A DNA stretch of 64,000 nt from Burkholderiaceae bacterium (GCA_019635275.1 JAHBZV010000012.1:1-64000), one strand, 5' to 3'; shown: positions 19,332-28,464, numbered from the stretch's first letter. A program made the numbers and translations. The notes: generated from the sequence alone by a model not told the origin.

Positions 19332-20116
19332 ACTGGACGGCACTCGACTGGGGCATCCTCGGCCCGCCGCTGCTCGCCGGGCTGCTGGTGCTGGCCACGC
19401 ACGTGCCGCTGGGCAGGCAGGTGCTCGACCGCGGCATCGTCTTCGCCGACCTCGCGATCGCGCAGATTGCAGGGCTCGGCGTCATCGCCGCCGATGCGCT
19501 CGGCCTGCCCGACGGCGGGCCCGCCGTGCAGGCCGCAGCGGTGTCGGCCGCACTGCTGGGTGCGCTGCTGCTCACGTGGACCGAGCGCCGCGCCCCGCAG
19601 CAGCAGGAGGCGCTGATCGGCGTGATCTTCGTGCTGGCCGCCTGCGCCGGGCTGCTGCTGCTTGCCGGCAATCCGCACGGCGGCGAGCACCTGAAGGACC
19701 TGCTGGTCGGGCAGATCCTGTGGGTCGATTCGCGGCAACTGGCCTGGCTCGCCATCGTGTCGGCGCTGCTGGTGACCGCGCTGTCGCTCGGCTGGGTGCA
19801 ACGCGCGGGCCGCTTCGGTTTCTATGGGGCGTTCGCGCTCGCCGTCACCGCATCGGTGCAACTCGTCGGCGTGTACCTGGTGTTCTCGAGCCTGATCATC
19901 CCGGCGCTCGCGACGCAGCGGCATCGCGGCGCGAGGCGGCATGCCTTCGCCTACGGGATCGGCGCGGCCGGCTACGCGATGGGGCTGGCGCTGTCCGCGC
20001 TGCTCGACGCACCGTCCGGCGCGGTGATCGTCCTGGCGCTCGCCGGCTGCGCGATCGCCGGTGCCGCAGCCCTGCGCCCGGGGCTCGCGGGCCCTGGGCA
20101 GGCCGCGGACACCTGA
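19328..20116 (+). CDS. Zinc/manganese ABC transporter permease (ZnuB-like)
   Basis: The 262-residue protein begins at a GTG overlapping the ZnuA-like stop (GTGA). It has about eight hydrophobic helices and the ABC-3 family motif near GRQVLDRGIVFADLAIAQIAGLG plus LVGVYLVFSSLIIPALA. It would form the inner-membrane channel for metal delivered by the upstream binding protein. No ATPase gene (ZnuC) follows; the next gene is an unrelated transporter, so the ATPase must be encoded elsewhere. Confidence 0.9.
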   Translation: MNWTALDWGILGPPLLAGLLVLATHVPLGRQVLDRGIVFADLAIAQIAGLGVIAADALGLPDGGPAVQAAAVSAALLGALLLTWTERRAPQQQEALIGVIFVLAACAGLLLLAGNPHGGEHLKDLLVGQILWVDSRQLAWLAIVSALLVTALSLGWVQRAGRFGFYGAFALAVTASVQLVGVYLVFSSLIIPALATQRHRGARRHAFAYGIGAAGYAMGLALSALLDAPSGAVIVLALAGCAIAGAAALRPGLAGPGQAADT

Positions 20117-20130
20117 TATCTTCGCGAGCC

Positions 20131-20703
20131 ATGGAATCGCTCCTCGTCTCGACCTCGGTCGTCGCGCTGGCCGAGATCGGCGACAAGACCCAGTTGCTCG
20201 CCTTCATCCTCGCCGCGCGCTTCCGCAAACCGGTGCCGATCGTCGCGGGCATCCTGTGCGCGACGCTGGTCAATCACGGGCTCGCCGGCGCACTCGGCGC
20301 TTGGATCACGTCGGTGCTGAGCCCCGAGGTGCTGCGCTGGGTGCTCGGCCTGTCGTTCCTCGCGATGGCCGCCTGGACGCTGATTCCCGACGAGATCGAG
20401 GAGGACGAAGCGAAGGTGGCGCGCCGCCTGGGCGTCTTCGGCGCGACGCTGGTCACGTTCTTCCTCGCCGAGATGGGCGACAAGACGCAGATCGCCACCA
20501 TCGCGATGGCCGCGCACTACGCGAACCCGCTTCTGGTCGTGATCGGCACCACGCTCGGCATGCTGATCGCCGACGTGCCGGCGGTGTTCGTCGGCGACCG
20601 CTTCGCCGCGAAGATCCCGATGAAGCTGGTCCACTCGATCGCGGCCGCGATCTTTGCGGTGATGGGCCTGCTGGTGCTGTTCCGCGTCGACGCGGCGTTC
20701 TAG
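20131..20703 (+). CDS. UPF0016/GDT1-family cation (Mn2+/Ca2+) transporter
   Basis: The 190-residue membrane protein contains two inverted halves, each with the diagnostic E-x-G-D-K-T motif (ALAEIGDKTQLLAF and LAEMGDKTQIATIAMA). Members include Vibrio MneA and eukaryotic TMEM165/Gdt1, which export or move Mn2+ or Ca2+. It starts 14 bases after the ZnuB-like stop and may be co-transcribed. A manganese-export role is inferred from the family; no yybP-ykoY riboswitch would fit in the short gap. Confidence 0.93.
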   Translation: MESLLVSTSVVALAEIGDKTQLLAFILAARFRKPVPIVAGILCATLVNHGLAGALGAWITSVLSPEVLRWVLGLSFLAMAAWTLIPDEIEEDEAKVARRLGVFGATLVTFFLAEMGDKTQIATIAMAAHYANPLLVVIGTTLGMLIADVPAVFVGDRFAAKIPMKLVHSIAAAIFAVMGLLVLFRVDAAF

Positions 20704-21188
20704 GCCTGCCTCTCGAAGCGCTGCTCGTTCACCTCGGTGCCCCACTGCCGGCCGCGCTGCTGCCGTGCCAGCCTGAAGCCCGCCTTCTCGTAGAGGTGCC
20801 GCGCGGCGTCGAGCCCCTCGAAGGTCCACAGGTAGACGTGCTCGTAGCCGCGCGCGCGGCAGAACGCCATCGCCGCATCGAGCAGCCCGCCGCCGACGCC
20901 GCGGCCGCGCACGGCATCCGAGACGATGAACCAGCGCAGGTGCGCGCCGTCGTGCGCGGCGTGCGAGCCGTCGATCGCGATCGAGCCCTCGATCCGGCCG
21001 TCGGCGAGTGCGAGCCACAGCCCGTCGCGGCCGGCGACGTAGCTTTCGCAGAAGTCGGCCAGCTCGCGCGCGACCTTGCTCTCGAACGCCATGCCGAAAC
21101 CGGCAGTGTGGTGGTAGTACGACGCGTGCAGTTCGGCAATGCGGCCGATGCAGCCGGGAACGTAGCCTTCGCGGATCGTCGTGCTCAT
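20700..21188 (-). CDS. GNAT-family N-acetyltransferase
   Basis: The 162-residue protein shows the GNAT core: acceptor-binding LWLALADGRIEGSIAID, then the acetyl-CoA pyrophosphate loop VRGRGVGGGLLDAAMAF (R-x-x-G-x-G motif) and the C-terminal LYEKAGFRLARQQRG. Some relatives of this type are fused to MarR regulators; this one stands alone. It overlaps the convergent cation transporter by 4 bases. Substrate unknown. Confidence 0.92.
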   Translation of the reverse strand: MSTTIREGYVPGCIGRIAELHASYYHHTAGFGMAFESKVARELADFCESYVAGRDGLWLALADGRIEGSIAIDGSHAAHDGAHLRWFIVSDAVRGRGVGGGLLDAAMAFCRARGYEHVYLWTFEGLDAARHLYEKAGFRLARQQRGRQWGTEVNEQRFERQA

Positions 21189-21214
21189 CGGCCGCCGAGC
21201 TTACACGACGGCGC

Positions 21215-22543
21215 TCACGGATCGCTGCGCCCGTTCGGCGCACCCCGTGCGGACGCCCCGCCCGAAGCCGTGGCCCGCTCGCAGGCGCGGATCCGCTCCT
21301 GCAGGTGCTCGCGCTCGCGCGCGTTGCGCGCCAGCGCTGCGGCGCGCGCGAACTCCTCGCGCGCCTCGTCGTGGCGGTCGAGCTTCGCGAGCAGGTCGCC
21401 GCGCACGCTCGGCAGCCACTGGTAACCGCGCAGCGCGGGCTCGTCGCGGATCGCGTCGACGATCTCGAGCGCCGCGGACGGGCCGAACGCCATGCCGACG
21501 GCCACCGCGCGGTTCAGTTCGACCACCGGCGACGGCGCCACCTGCGCGAGCGCGTCGTACAGCGCCGCGATGCGCGGCCAGTCGGTGTCGTCGGCGCGCT
21601 CGGCCCGGGCATGGCAGGCGGCGATCGCCGCCTGCAGCGCGTAGGGCCCGAGCGCGCCGCCGATGGCCTCGGCGTGCGCGAGCGCCTGCAGCCCGCGGCG
21701 GATCAGCAGCCGGTCCCAGCGGCTGCGGTCCTGATCGGGCAGCAGCACCGGCCTGCCCCGAGCGTCCACGCGCGCGGCGCTGCGCGAGGCCTGCAGTTCC
21801 ATCAGCGCGAGCAGCCCGTGCACCTCGGGCTCGCGCGGCGCCAGGCCGGCGAGGACGCGGCCGAGCCGGAGCGCCTCGTCGCACAGCGCAGGTCGCATCC
21901 AGTCGTCGCCCGCAGTGGCCGTGTAGCCTTCGTTGAAGACCAGGTAGACGACCTGCAGCACCGAGGCGAGCCGCGTCGCCAGCTCCGGCCGGGGCGGCAA
22001 CTCGAACGGCACGCGGGCCTCGGCGAGCGTGCGCTTGGCGCGCACGATGCGCTGCGCGATCGTCGGCTCGGGCACCAGGAACGCTCGCGCGATCTCCGCA
22101 GTCGACAGGCCGCCGAGCAGCTTCAGCGTCAGCGCCACACGCGCCTGCGGCGACAGCACCGGGTGGCAGGCGGTGAAGATCAGCCGCAGCAGGTCGTCGC
22201 CGATTGCGTCGGCGCGCGCCGCATCGAGGTCGTCGACGAAGTCCGGCACGATCGCCGCCTCCTGCGCCTCGAGGTCGCGCCCGATCTCCTGGTGTTTGCT
22301 CGCGAGCATCCGCTCGCGCCGCAAGTGATCGAGCGCGCGGTGCTTGGCCGTCGCGGTGAGCCACGCACCCGGGTTGTCCGGCACGCCCGATGCGGGCCAG
22401 TGCTCGAGCGCCGCGACCAGCGCGTCCTGCGCCAGCTCCTCGGCCAGTCCGACGTCGCGCACCATCCGCGCGACCGTGGCGACGACCTTCGCGCACTCGA
22501 TGCGCCAGACCGCCTCGATCGCGCGGTGGACCGTCGGAGTCAC
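21215..22543 (-). CDS. ECF42-type RNA polymerase sigma factor with C-terminal DUF6596/TPR domain
   Basis: The 442-residue protein has sigma-70 region 2 (AEELAQDALVAALEHWP, NPGAWLTATAKHRALDHLRRE) and region 4 (ALTLKLLGGLSTAEIARAFLVPEPTIAQRIVRAKRTL), then a 250-residue helical extension. That length and extension are characteristic of the ECF42 group, typically encoded with YCII/DGPF proteins and lacking an anti-sigma factor; both hold here. Its ATG overlaps the SRPBCC stop by 4 bases, so translation is coupled. The C-terminal domain is thought to control activity in place of an anti-sigma. Confidence 0.93.
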   Translation of the reverse strand: MTPTVHRAIEAVWRIECAKVVATVARMVRDVGLAEELAQDALVAALEHWPASGVPDNPGAWLTATAKHRALDHLRRERMLASKHQEIGRDLEAQEAAIVPDFVDDLDAARADAIGDDLLRLIFTACHPVLSPQARVALTLKLLGGLSTAEIARAFLVPEPTIAQRIVRAKRTLAEARVPFELPPRPELATRLASVLQVVYLVFNEGYTATAGDDWMRPALCDEALRLGRVLAGLAPREPEVHGLLALMELQASRSAARVDARGRPVLLPDQDRSRWDRLLIRRGLQALAHAEAIGGALGPYALQAAIAACHARAERADDTDWPRIAALYDALAQVAPSPVVELNRAVAVGMAFGPSAALEIVDAIRDEPALRGYQWLPSVRGDLLAKLDRHDEAREEFARAAALARNAREREHLQERIRACERATASGGASARGAPNGRSDP

Positions 22544-23070
22544 GGCCGCTCGGCGATGGCCTTCAGGTTCGCGAGGCCGGCCTCGAAGTCGCGCCCGATC
22601 ATCCGGTCCATGTTCATGAACACGCCGACCAGTCGCGCGACGAACGGGCTCGGGCCGCGCATCGACCAGGTGACCTCGGTCGCCTCGCCGCGCGGCGCCA
22701 GCGTGAACTCGACCAGGTTGTGCGCCTCGAACGGTGCGAGCATGTCGAGCTTCATCGCCACGCGCGACGGCGGCGCCGACTCGACGATCTCGATGCTGCC
22801 CTTGCCGACGTCCTTGTTGCCCTCGAAATCGTAGCCCGCACCCGGGCCGCTCGACGCGCCGCGGTAGCGCCCCTTCAGGCTCGGGTCCTTCTTCTCGTAG
22901 GGATTCCAGGTGTTGAACTGGCGCAGGTCGGCGATCAGCGGATGGATCTTCGCGGCCGGCGCGCGGATGCTGGCCGTGCGCTCGACGCGGAAGGTGTCGG
23001 GGCGGGTCGCCGCGTACAGCAGCACCGCGCCCACCGCCAGGACCGCAAGCACGAGAATGGCGCGGATCAT
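22540..23070 (-). CDS. SRPBCC-family (START-like) membrane-anchored protein
   Basis: The 176-residue protein has one N-terminal transmembrane helix (IRAILVLAVLAVGAVLLYAATRP) and a polyketide-cyclase/SRPBCC domain (RTASIRAPAAKIHPLIADLRQFNTWNPYEKKDPSLKG). Such domains bind hydrophobic ligands. It overlaps the DGPF gene before it and the sigma gene after it by 4 bases each, making one tightly coupled operon. Ligand unknown. Confidence 0.9.
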   Translation of the reverse strand: MIRAILVLAVLAVGAVLLYAATRPDTFRVERTASIRAPAAKIHPLIADLRQFNTWNPYEKKDPSLKGRYRGASSGPGAGYDFEGNKDVGKGSIEIVESAPPSRVAMKLDMLAPFEAHNLVEFTLAPRGEATEVTWSMRGPSPFVARLVGVFMNMDRMIGRDFEAGLANLKAIAERP

Positions 23071-23498
23071 GACGCCCTCGCCGGCTTGCCGATGCCGATT
23101 TCGCGGAAGCGCTCGACCGGGACGTCGGGCTCGAAATCTTCGAGCTCGTACAGCTGCCTGACCTCGATCTCGCCGGCCGCGAACTCGCCGTGCGGCGCCG
23201 GGAAGCGCCGGCTCCATTCGAGCGCCTCGTCGCGCGAACGCGCCTGGATCAGCGTGTAGCCGGCGACGAGTTCCTTGCTCTCGGCGAACGGGCCATCGAT
23301 CACGGTGCGCCGGCCGCCCTCGTAGCGGATCCGCCATCCCTTCGAGCTCGGCTGCAGGCCGGACGCGTCGAGCAACGCCCCCGCCCTGGCCAGCTCCTCG
23401 TGAAACTCGGCCATCGCCGCGAACAGCTTCTCCTTGTCTTCCGGAAAGACGCCGGCTTCGGTCTGCGGCGTCGCCTTCACGATGATCATGAATCGCAT
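23067..23498 (-). CDS. YCII/DGPF-domain protein 1
   Basis: The 143-residue protein starts MRFMIIVKATPQTEAG after a GGAGAA ribosome site and carries the DGPF motif (TVIDGPFAESKELVAGYTLIQA). YCII-related proteins are small alpha-beta dimers that co-occur with ECF42 sigma factors. It is the first gene of the coupled SRPBCC-sigma trio. Catalytic role not established. Confidence 0.93.
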   Translation of the reverse strand: MRFMIIVKATPQTEAGVFPEDKEKLFAAMAEFHEELARAGALLDASGLQPSSKGWRIRYEGGRRTVIDGPFAESKELVAGYTLIQARSRDEALEWSRRFPAPHGEFAAGEIEVRQLYELEDFEPDVPVERFREIGIGKPARAS

Positions 23499-23616
23499 GG
23501 TCGGTTCTCCTTCGTGCGAAGCCGGACCGGCTTCCATTGGCACGACGAGCGGGGCGCCGCGATCTCGACGCGCACCGGATCAGGGAAAACCCTCGGTCTG
23601 GCGCGCGCGTCCGGAC

Positions 23617-23979
23617 TCAAGCCGAGTCTTCGTAGCAGGGAGCGAGCGCTCGCACTTCCACGGTGCACCATTCGGCCGCCGGGCAACGGCGCGCGATCGC
23701 GATCGCCTGCTCCCGACTGTCGCAATCGAGCAGGAAGAAGCCGCCGACCATCTCCTTTGCCTCGGCGAACGGGCCGTCGAGCACCCGGGCGTGGCCGTCG
23801 CGCACCGTGACGCGCGCGGCGCCGGCGTGCGATTCGAGCGACTCGCTGGCCCGCAGCAGCCCCTGCGCCTTCAGTTCGTCGCCGAAGCGCAGCATGCGCG
23901 CGTACAAGTCGCGGCCTTCGTCCTCGGTGCGGGTGCGCCGCTGGCCGGGCGGCTCGATCATCAGCAGCATGTACGGCAT
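23617..23979 (-). CDS. YCII/DGPF-domain protein 2
   Basis: The 120-residue protein starts MPYMLLMIEPPGQRR and carries RVLDGPFAEAKEMVGGFFLLDC, a second DGPF protein 118 bases upstream of the first. The ATG at 23979 is preceded by GGAGGA. The two share the fold but are clearly divergent in sequence, so this is an old duplication. As the first gene of the set it probably carries the promoter; its 5' gap of 92 bases also serves the divergent transferase gene. Confidence 0.92.
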   Translation of the reverse strand: MPYMLLMIEPPGQRRTRTEDEGRDLYARMLRFGDELKAQGLLRASESLESHAGAARVTVRDGHARVLDGPFAEAKEMVGGFFLLDCDSREQAIAIARRCPAAEWCTVEVRALAPCYEDSA

Positions 23980-24071
23980 CACGGTCCTCCGACTCGCGCG
24001 CGCGGATCGCCGATCTTACGCCGGCACGCCGACGGGCGCGGGCGCCGGCGGATCGGCGATGATCGCAACCG

Positions 24072-25274
24072 ATGGACGCTCCGGTCATCCTGTTCGGCGC
24101 CTTCGACCGCCACAACTTCGGCGACCTGCTGTTTCCGCACGTCGCCGCCGCGATGCTGCCCGGCCGCGAGGCGATCTTCGCCGGGCTGGCCGAGCGCGAC
24201 CTGCGTGCCGAGGGCGGCCATCGGGTCGAGGCGCTTGCGGCGGTCGGCGCCCGGCTCGGCGATCGCCCGGCCACGCTGATCCACGTCGGCGGCGAGATCC
24301 TCACCTGCGACGCATGGCAGGCGGCCGTCATGCTGACGCCGCCTGACGAGGCGCAGAGGCTCGTCGTCCGCCTCGACGGCCGGCCGCGCGAGCAGCGCGC
24401 GTGGGCGGCGCGGATGCTCGGCACCGACGCGCGCGCGCCGTACGCGACCGCGGCGCGCGCCGCGTTTCGCGGGCCGCTGAGGGTCGCCTACCTGGCGGTC
24501 GGCGGCGTCGAGCTCGACGCCTGCGACGGCGAGTTGCGCGCTGAAGTGCTGGCAGCACTGGCCGCGGCCGATGACGTGAGCGTGCGCGACCTGCGGACAC
24601 AGGCAAACCTGCGGTCGGCCGGAATCGCGGCGCGCCTCGCCCCCGACCCGGCGGTGATGGTCGCCGAGCTGTTCGGCGCGAAGCTGCACGCGCGCGCCGA
24701 CCACGGCGAGGTCGCACGCCTGCGCGACGCGCTCCCGCAGGGCTACCTCGCCGTGCAGTTCAGCGCCGACTTCGGGGACGACGAGACGCTGTCCCGCCTG
24801 GCCGCGCAGCTCGACCGCGCCTGCGCATCGACCGGGCTCGGCGTCGCGCTGTTCCGCGCCGGCGCGGCGCCCTGGCACGACGACCTCGACGCCTTGCGGC
24901 GCGTCGCGGCGCGGATGCGCAGCGGCACGGCGCAGGTCTTCGCGTCGCCAGACGTCCGGGACATCTGCGCGCTCGTCGCGGCCGCGCACGGCTACTGCGG
25001 CAGCAGCCTGCACGGCCGGATCGTCGCGATGGCGTTCGCGCTGCCGCGCGTGAACCTGCGCCATCCGTCGGCGCGAGCGCGCACCGGCAAGCAGGCCGCG
25101 TTCGCGTCGACCTGGGATCTCGCCGAGATGCCTGCGGTCGTCGACGTCGACGACGCGGCGGCCGCGATCGAGCGGGCGCTCGCGGCAGACTCGGCGCGGC
25201 TCGCCCACGCGGCCGTGCAACTGACCGCGCGTTTCCGCGAGGCATTCGCCGCGATGCGCGAGCACCTCGGCTGA
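24072..25274 (+). CDS. Polysaccharide pyruvyl transferase-family protein
   Basis: The 400-residue protein opens with ILFGAFDRHNFGDLLFPHVAAAML and ends its core with AAAHGYCGSSLHGRIVAMAFALPRVNL, the two conserved ends of the PS_pyruv_trans family, which transfers pyruvyl groups from phosphoenolpyruvate onto sugars. ISV-like DDVSVRDLRTQANLRSAGI and the DPAVMVAEL segment also fit. No surface-polysaccharide genes lie nearby, so it is an orphan here and the acceptor is unknown. Confidence 0.85.
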   Translation: MDAPVILFGAFDRHNFGDLLFPHVAAAMLPGREAIFAGLAERDLRAEGGHRVEALAAVGARLGDRPATLIHVGGEILTCDAWQAAVMLTPPDEAQRLVVRLDGRPREQRAWAARMLGTDARAPYATAARAAFRGPLRVAYLAVGGVELDACDGELRAEVLAALAAADDVSVRDLRTQANLRSAGIAARLAPDPAVMVAELFGAKLHARADHGEVARLRDALPQGYLAVQFSADFGDDETLSRLAAQLDRACASTGLGVALFRAGAAPWHDDLDALRRVAARMRSGTAQVFASPDVRDICALVAAAHGYCGSSLHGRIVAMAFALPRVNLRHPSARARTGKQAAFASTWDLAEMPAVVDVDDAAAAIERALAADSARLAHAAVQLTARFREAFAAMREHLG

Positions 25275-25311
25275 GCAGGCCGCACGCACGCGAATCGGGT
25301 CATCATCGCGC

Positions 25312-26565
25312 ATGCCCTCCGTGCCGCCGCTTCGCCGAAGCATCGCCCACCCGCTTCGCTGGTTGCTGCCCGAAGGCGCCGACCCCGTGGCGCTGCCGTT
25401 GCTGCTCGCGCGAGCGCTTCGCGCATTCGCCGACGGCTACGTCGCGGTGCTGCTGCCGGCCTACCTGCTGGCGCTCGGCATGGGCACGCTCGAAGTCGGC
25501 ATCCTCAGCACGTCGACGATGCTCGGCTCGGCGCTCGCCACGTTGGCCGTCGGCACCTGGGGCCACCGCTTCGCGCGACCGCGGCTGCTGCGCGCGGCCG
25601 CGCTGCTGATGCTCGCCACCGGCATCGGCTTCGCGTCGATGTCCTCGTTCTGGCCGCTGCTGGTCGTGGCGTTCGTCGGCACGCTCAATCCCAGTTCCGG
25701 CGACGTCAGCGTGTTCCTGCCGCTGGAGCAGGCGTCGCTCGCCGGCGCGGCTCGCGGCGACGCGCGTACCGCGCTATTCGCGCGCTACAGCGTGACCGGC
25801 GCGCTGTGCGCCGCGGTCGGAGCGCTCGCATCGGGTGCGCCCGACTGGGTCGCCGGCCATCTCGACGTGGCGCGCCTCGACGCGCTGCGCGCGATGTTCG
25901 TCGCCTACGGCGCGATCGGCGCGGCGGTCTGGTGGCTGTACCGGCGCGCGCCGCTGCGCGCCGACGAGGCCGCCGTGCCCGCGGCGCCGCTCGGGCCCTC
26001 GCGCGCGGTCGTCGTGCGACTCGCAGCGCTGTTCAGCGTCGACTCGTTCGCCAGCGGGCTCGTCGTGAACACGCTGCTGTCGCTGTGGCTGTTCGAGCGG
26101 TACGGGCTCAGTCTCGCGCAGGCCGGCCAGTTCTTCTTCTGGGCCGGGCTGCTGAGCGCGACCTCGCAGCTCGCGGCGCCGGCGGTCGCGCGACGGATCG
26201 GCCTGCTGAACACGATGGTCTTCACGCACATCCCGGCCAACGTCTGCCTGACGCTGGCCGCCTTCGCCCCGAGCATGCCGGTCGCGCTCGGGCTGCTGCT
26301 CACGCGCAGCGCGCTGTCGCAGATGGACGTGCCGCCGCGCACCGCCTACGTGATGGCGATCGTGACGCCCGCGGAGCGCGCCGCGGCGGCGAGCTTCACC
26401 GCGGTGCCGCGCAGCCTGGCCGCGGCAGTCAGCCCGTCCCTGACCGGTGCGCTGATTGCCGCCGGCTGGCTGTCGGCGCCGCTGCTCGCGAGCGGCGTGC
26501 TGAAGCTGGTCTACGACGTGACCTTGTGGCGCGCGTTCCGCGCGCATCCGCCTCGCGAGCAATGA
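25312..26565 (+). CDS. Major facilitator superfamily transporter
   Basis: The 417-residue protein has about 12 hydrophobic helices in two halves with a cytoplasmic loop near residue 215 (RRAPLRADEAAVPAAPLGP). The loop between helices 2 and 3 contains GTWGHRFARPRLL, a variant of the MFS G-x-x-x-D-R-x-G-R-R motif. Substrate cannot be predicted. It starts 37 bases after the pyruvyl-transferase-like gene on the same strand and converges with the TRAP genes. Confidence 0.9.
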   Translation: MPSVPPLRRSIAHPLRWLLPEGADPVALPLLLARALRAFADGYVAVLLPAYLLALGMGTLEVGILSTSTMLGSALATLAVGTWGHRFARPRLLRAAALLMLATGIGFASMSSFWPLLVVAFVGTLNPSSGDVSVFLPLEQASLAGAARGDARTALFARYSVTGALCAAVGALASGAPDWVAGHLDVARLDALRAMFVAYGAIGAAVWWLYRRAPLRADEAAVPAAPLGPSRAVVVRLAALFSVDSFASGLVVNTLLSLWLFERYGLSLAQAGQFFFWAGLLSATSQLAAPAVARRIGLLNTMVFTHIPANVCLTLAAFAPSMPVALGLLLTRSALSQMDVPPRTAYVMAIVTPAERAAAASFTAVPRSLAAAVSPSLTGALIAAGWLSAPLLASGVLKLVYDVTLWRAFRAHPPREQ

Positions 26566-26577
26566 GCCGCGCGGACT

Positions 26578-27864
26578 TCAACGCGCGAACATCGTCCCCG
26601 GCAGCCACAGCGCGACCTGCGGCCAGATCATGACGACCGCCATCACCGCGATCATCAGCAGCACGTAGGGCGCCGAGCCGCGGACGATCTCGCCGATCGG
26701 CGCGCGCGTGATCGCCTTGATCGTGAACAGGTTCATGCCGACCGGGGGCGTGATCTGCGCGAGCTCCAGGTTGATGACCAGCAGCACCCCATACCAGATC
26801 GGGTCGATGCCCAGGTGCGCCATCGCCGGCATGATCACCGGCGTCGTGATCAGGATGATCGCGATCGACTCGAGAAACATCCCGAGCACGAAGATCAGCG
26901 CCATCATCACGACCAGGAAACCGGTCACGCCGATGTCGGCGGCGATGATCGCCTCGACGATCTGCTGCGGAATCCGCAGCTTCGTCAGCACGTGGCCGAA
27001 CACCGAAGCGCCGGCGAGGATCATGAACAGCATCGCCGACACGCGGCACGCGTCGACGGCCGAGTTCCAGACGTCGCGCAACCCGATCGTCCGGTAGACG
27101 AGCAGCGCGATCAGCAACGCCAGCCAGGCGCCGGCCGCGGCGGCCTCGGTGGCAGTGAACAGTCCCGCATACATGCCACCCAGCACGAACAACGGCAGCG
27201 AGATTGCCCACAGCGACCGGCGGATCGCGCCCAGCGCCTCGGCGAGCGTCGCGCGCGGCTCGCGTTGCAGGTGCCGGTGGGTGAGCGCGGTGCTCGCCAT
27301 GCTCCAGCCGATGAAGACGCCGGCCATCAGCAACCCCGGCACGACGCCGGCCATGAACAGGCCGCCGATCGACGTGTCCGTCGACACGCCGTAGAGCACC
27401 ATCGGCCCGGACGGCGGGATCAGGATGCCCAGCGTGCCGCCGGCCGCCACCAGCCCGTACGCGAACCGCGGCCGGTAGCCGAAGCGGATCATCTGCGGGA
27501 TCGCCACCGCGCCGATCGTGAGCGCCGTCGCGACGCTCGAGCCCGAGATCGCCGCGAAGATCGTGCAGGCGACGATCGTCGCGATGCCGACGCCGCCGGG
27601 CAGGTGCCGCGTCAGCGTGTAGGCGGTGTTGTACAGGTCGTCGACGATGCGGCCACGGATCATCACGTGGGCCATGAACGCGAACAGCGGAATCGCCACC
27701 AGCAGGTAGTGATTCACCTCGCCGAAGACGATCTCGGTCACCGACCCGAGGTCGCCCTGCGTGACCAGCAGCAGCGCGCCGCCATAGAGCGCCAGCCCCG
27801 CGAAGATCGGCAGGCCGGTGAACAGCAGCAGCAACAGCCCGGCGAAGATCAGCGCGATCGTCAC
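26578..27864 (-). CDS. TRAP transporter large permease (DctM-like)
   Basis: The 428-residue protein has about 12 transmembrane helices and DctM landmarks: FAGLALYGGALLL, GSSVATALTIGAVAIPQM, GGTLGILIPPSGPMVLYG and NLELAQITPPVGMNLF. It starts at a GTG overlapping the DctQ stop (GTGA). With DctQ and DctP it forms a sodium-driven tripartite carboxylate importer, and the same-strand CoA-transferase and lyase genes suggest the substrate is a carboxylate they degrade. Confidence 0.95.
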   Translation of the reverse strand: MTIALIFAGLLLLLFTGLPIFAGLALYGGALLLVTQGDLGSVTEIVFGEVNHYLLVAIPLFAFMAHVMIRGRIVDDLYNTAYTLTRHLPGGVGIATIVACTIFAAISGSSVATALTIGAVAIPQMIRFGYRPRFAYGLVAAGGTLGILIPPSGPMVLYGVSTDTSIGGLFMAGVVPGLLMAGVFIGWSMASTALTHRHLQREPRATLAEALGAIRRSLWAISLPLFVLGGMYAGLFTATEAAAAGAWLALLIALLVYRTIGLRDVWNSAVDACRVSAMLFMILAGASVFGHVLTKLRIPQQIVEAIIAADIGVTGFLVVMMALIFVLGMFLESIAIILITTPVIMPAMAHLGIDPIWYGVLLVINLELAQITPPVGMNLFTIKAITRAPIGEIVRGSAPYVLLMIAVMAVVMIWPQVALWLPGTMFAR

Positions 27865-28451
27865 GCGGCCTCCCCGTCGTGCGGCCCGCGCGCGGCGTGC
27901 GCCGGCGGCGCGCCGGCGGCCGCACGCCAGAACGCCTCGATCGACGCGAGCAGCAGCAGCACGCCGCCGACCGGCATCAGCAGCATCAGCCACCAGGTCG
28001 GCCATTCGAGCGAGCCCTCGGTGACGAGGCCGAGCGTCTTCGCCAGCATCGCCGTGCCCCAGCCGTTGACGATCAGCACGACCGAGAACGCGCCCGCGCC
28101 CAGCGCCGACCACAGGTGGACCCAGCGGCGTCGTTGCGCAGAGAGCCGTTCGACCAGCAGGTCGACGCCGATGTGCTCGCCGTCGCGCAGCGCCTGCGCT
28201 GCCGACAGCATCACGACGGCCACCAGCGCGAAGCCGACGACCTCGTCGACCCAGACCGGTGCCGCATTGAACGCATAGCGCTGCACCACCGCCCAGCCGA
28301 TCAGCGCGAGCGAAGCCAGCAGCGCGAGCGCGGCCAGCGCCATCGCCACGCCGGCGACGGCACGCACCACGCCACCCAGCGCGCGCAGCGCCGGCCCCTC
28401 GCGCGAGGCGTCGCCCTCGTGCGGGGCCGGGCCCGCTGCCCCGTTCGTCAC
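27861..28451 (-). CDS. TRAP transporter small permease (DctQ-like)
   Basis: The 196-residue protein has four transmembrane helices and the DctQ motif region VVQRYAFNAAPVWVDEVVGFALVAVVMLSAAQALRDGEHIGVDLL. The N-terminal 25 residues are hydrophilic and the C-terminus ends in a His/Gly-containing tail. It lies 13 bases after the DctP stop and overlaps DctM by 4 bases. Confidence 0.94.
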   Translation of the reverse strand: MTNGAAGPAPHEGDASREGPALRALGGVVRAVAGVAMALAALALLASLALIGWAVVQRYAFNAAPVWVDEVVGFALVAVVMLSAAQALRDGEHIGVDLLVERLSAQRRRWVHLWSALGAGAFSVVLIVNGWGTAMLAKTLGLVTEGSLEWPTWWLMLLMPVGGVLLLLASIEAFWRAAAGAPPAHAARGPHDGEAA

Positions 28452-28464
28452 GGCCGGCCGCGCG

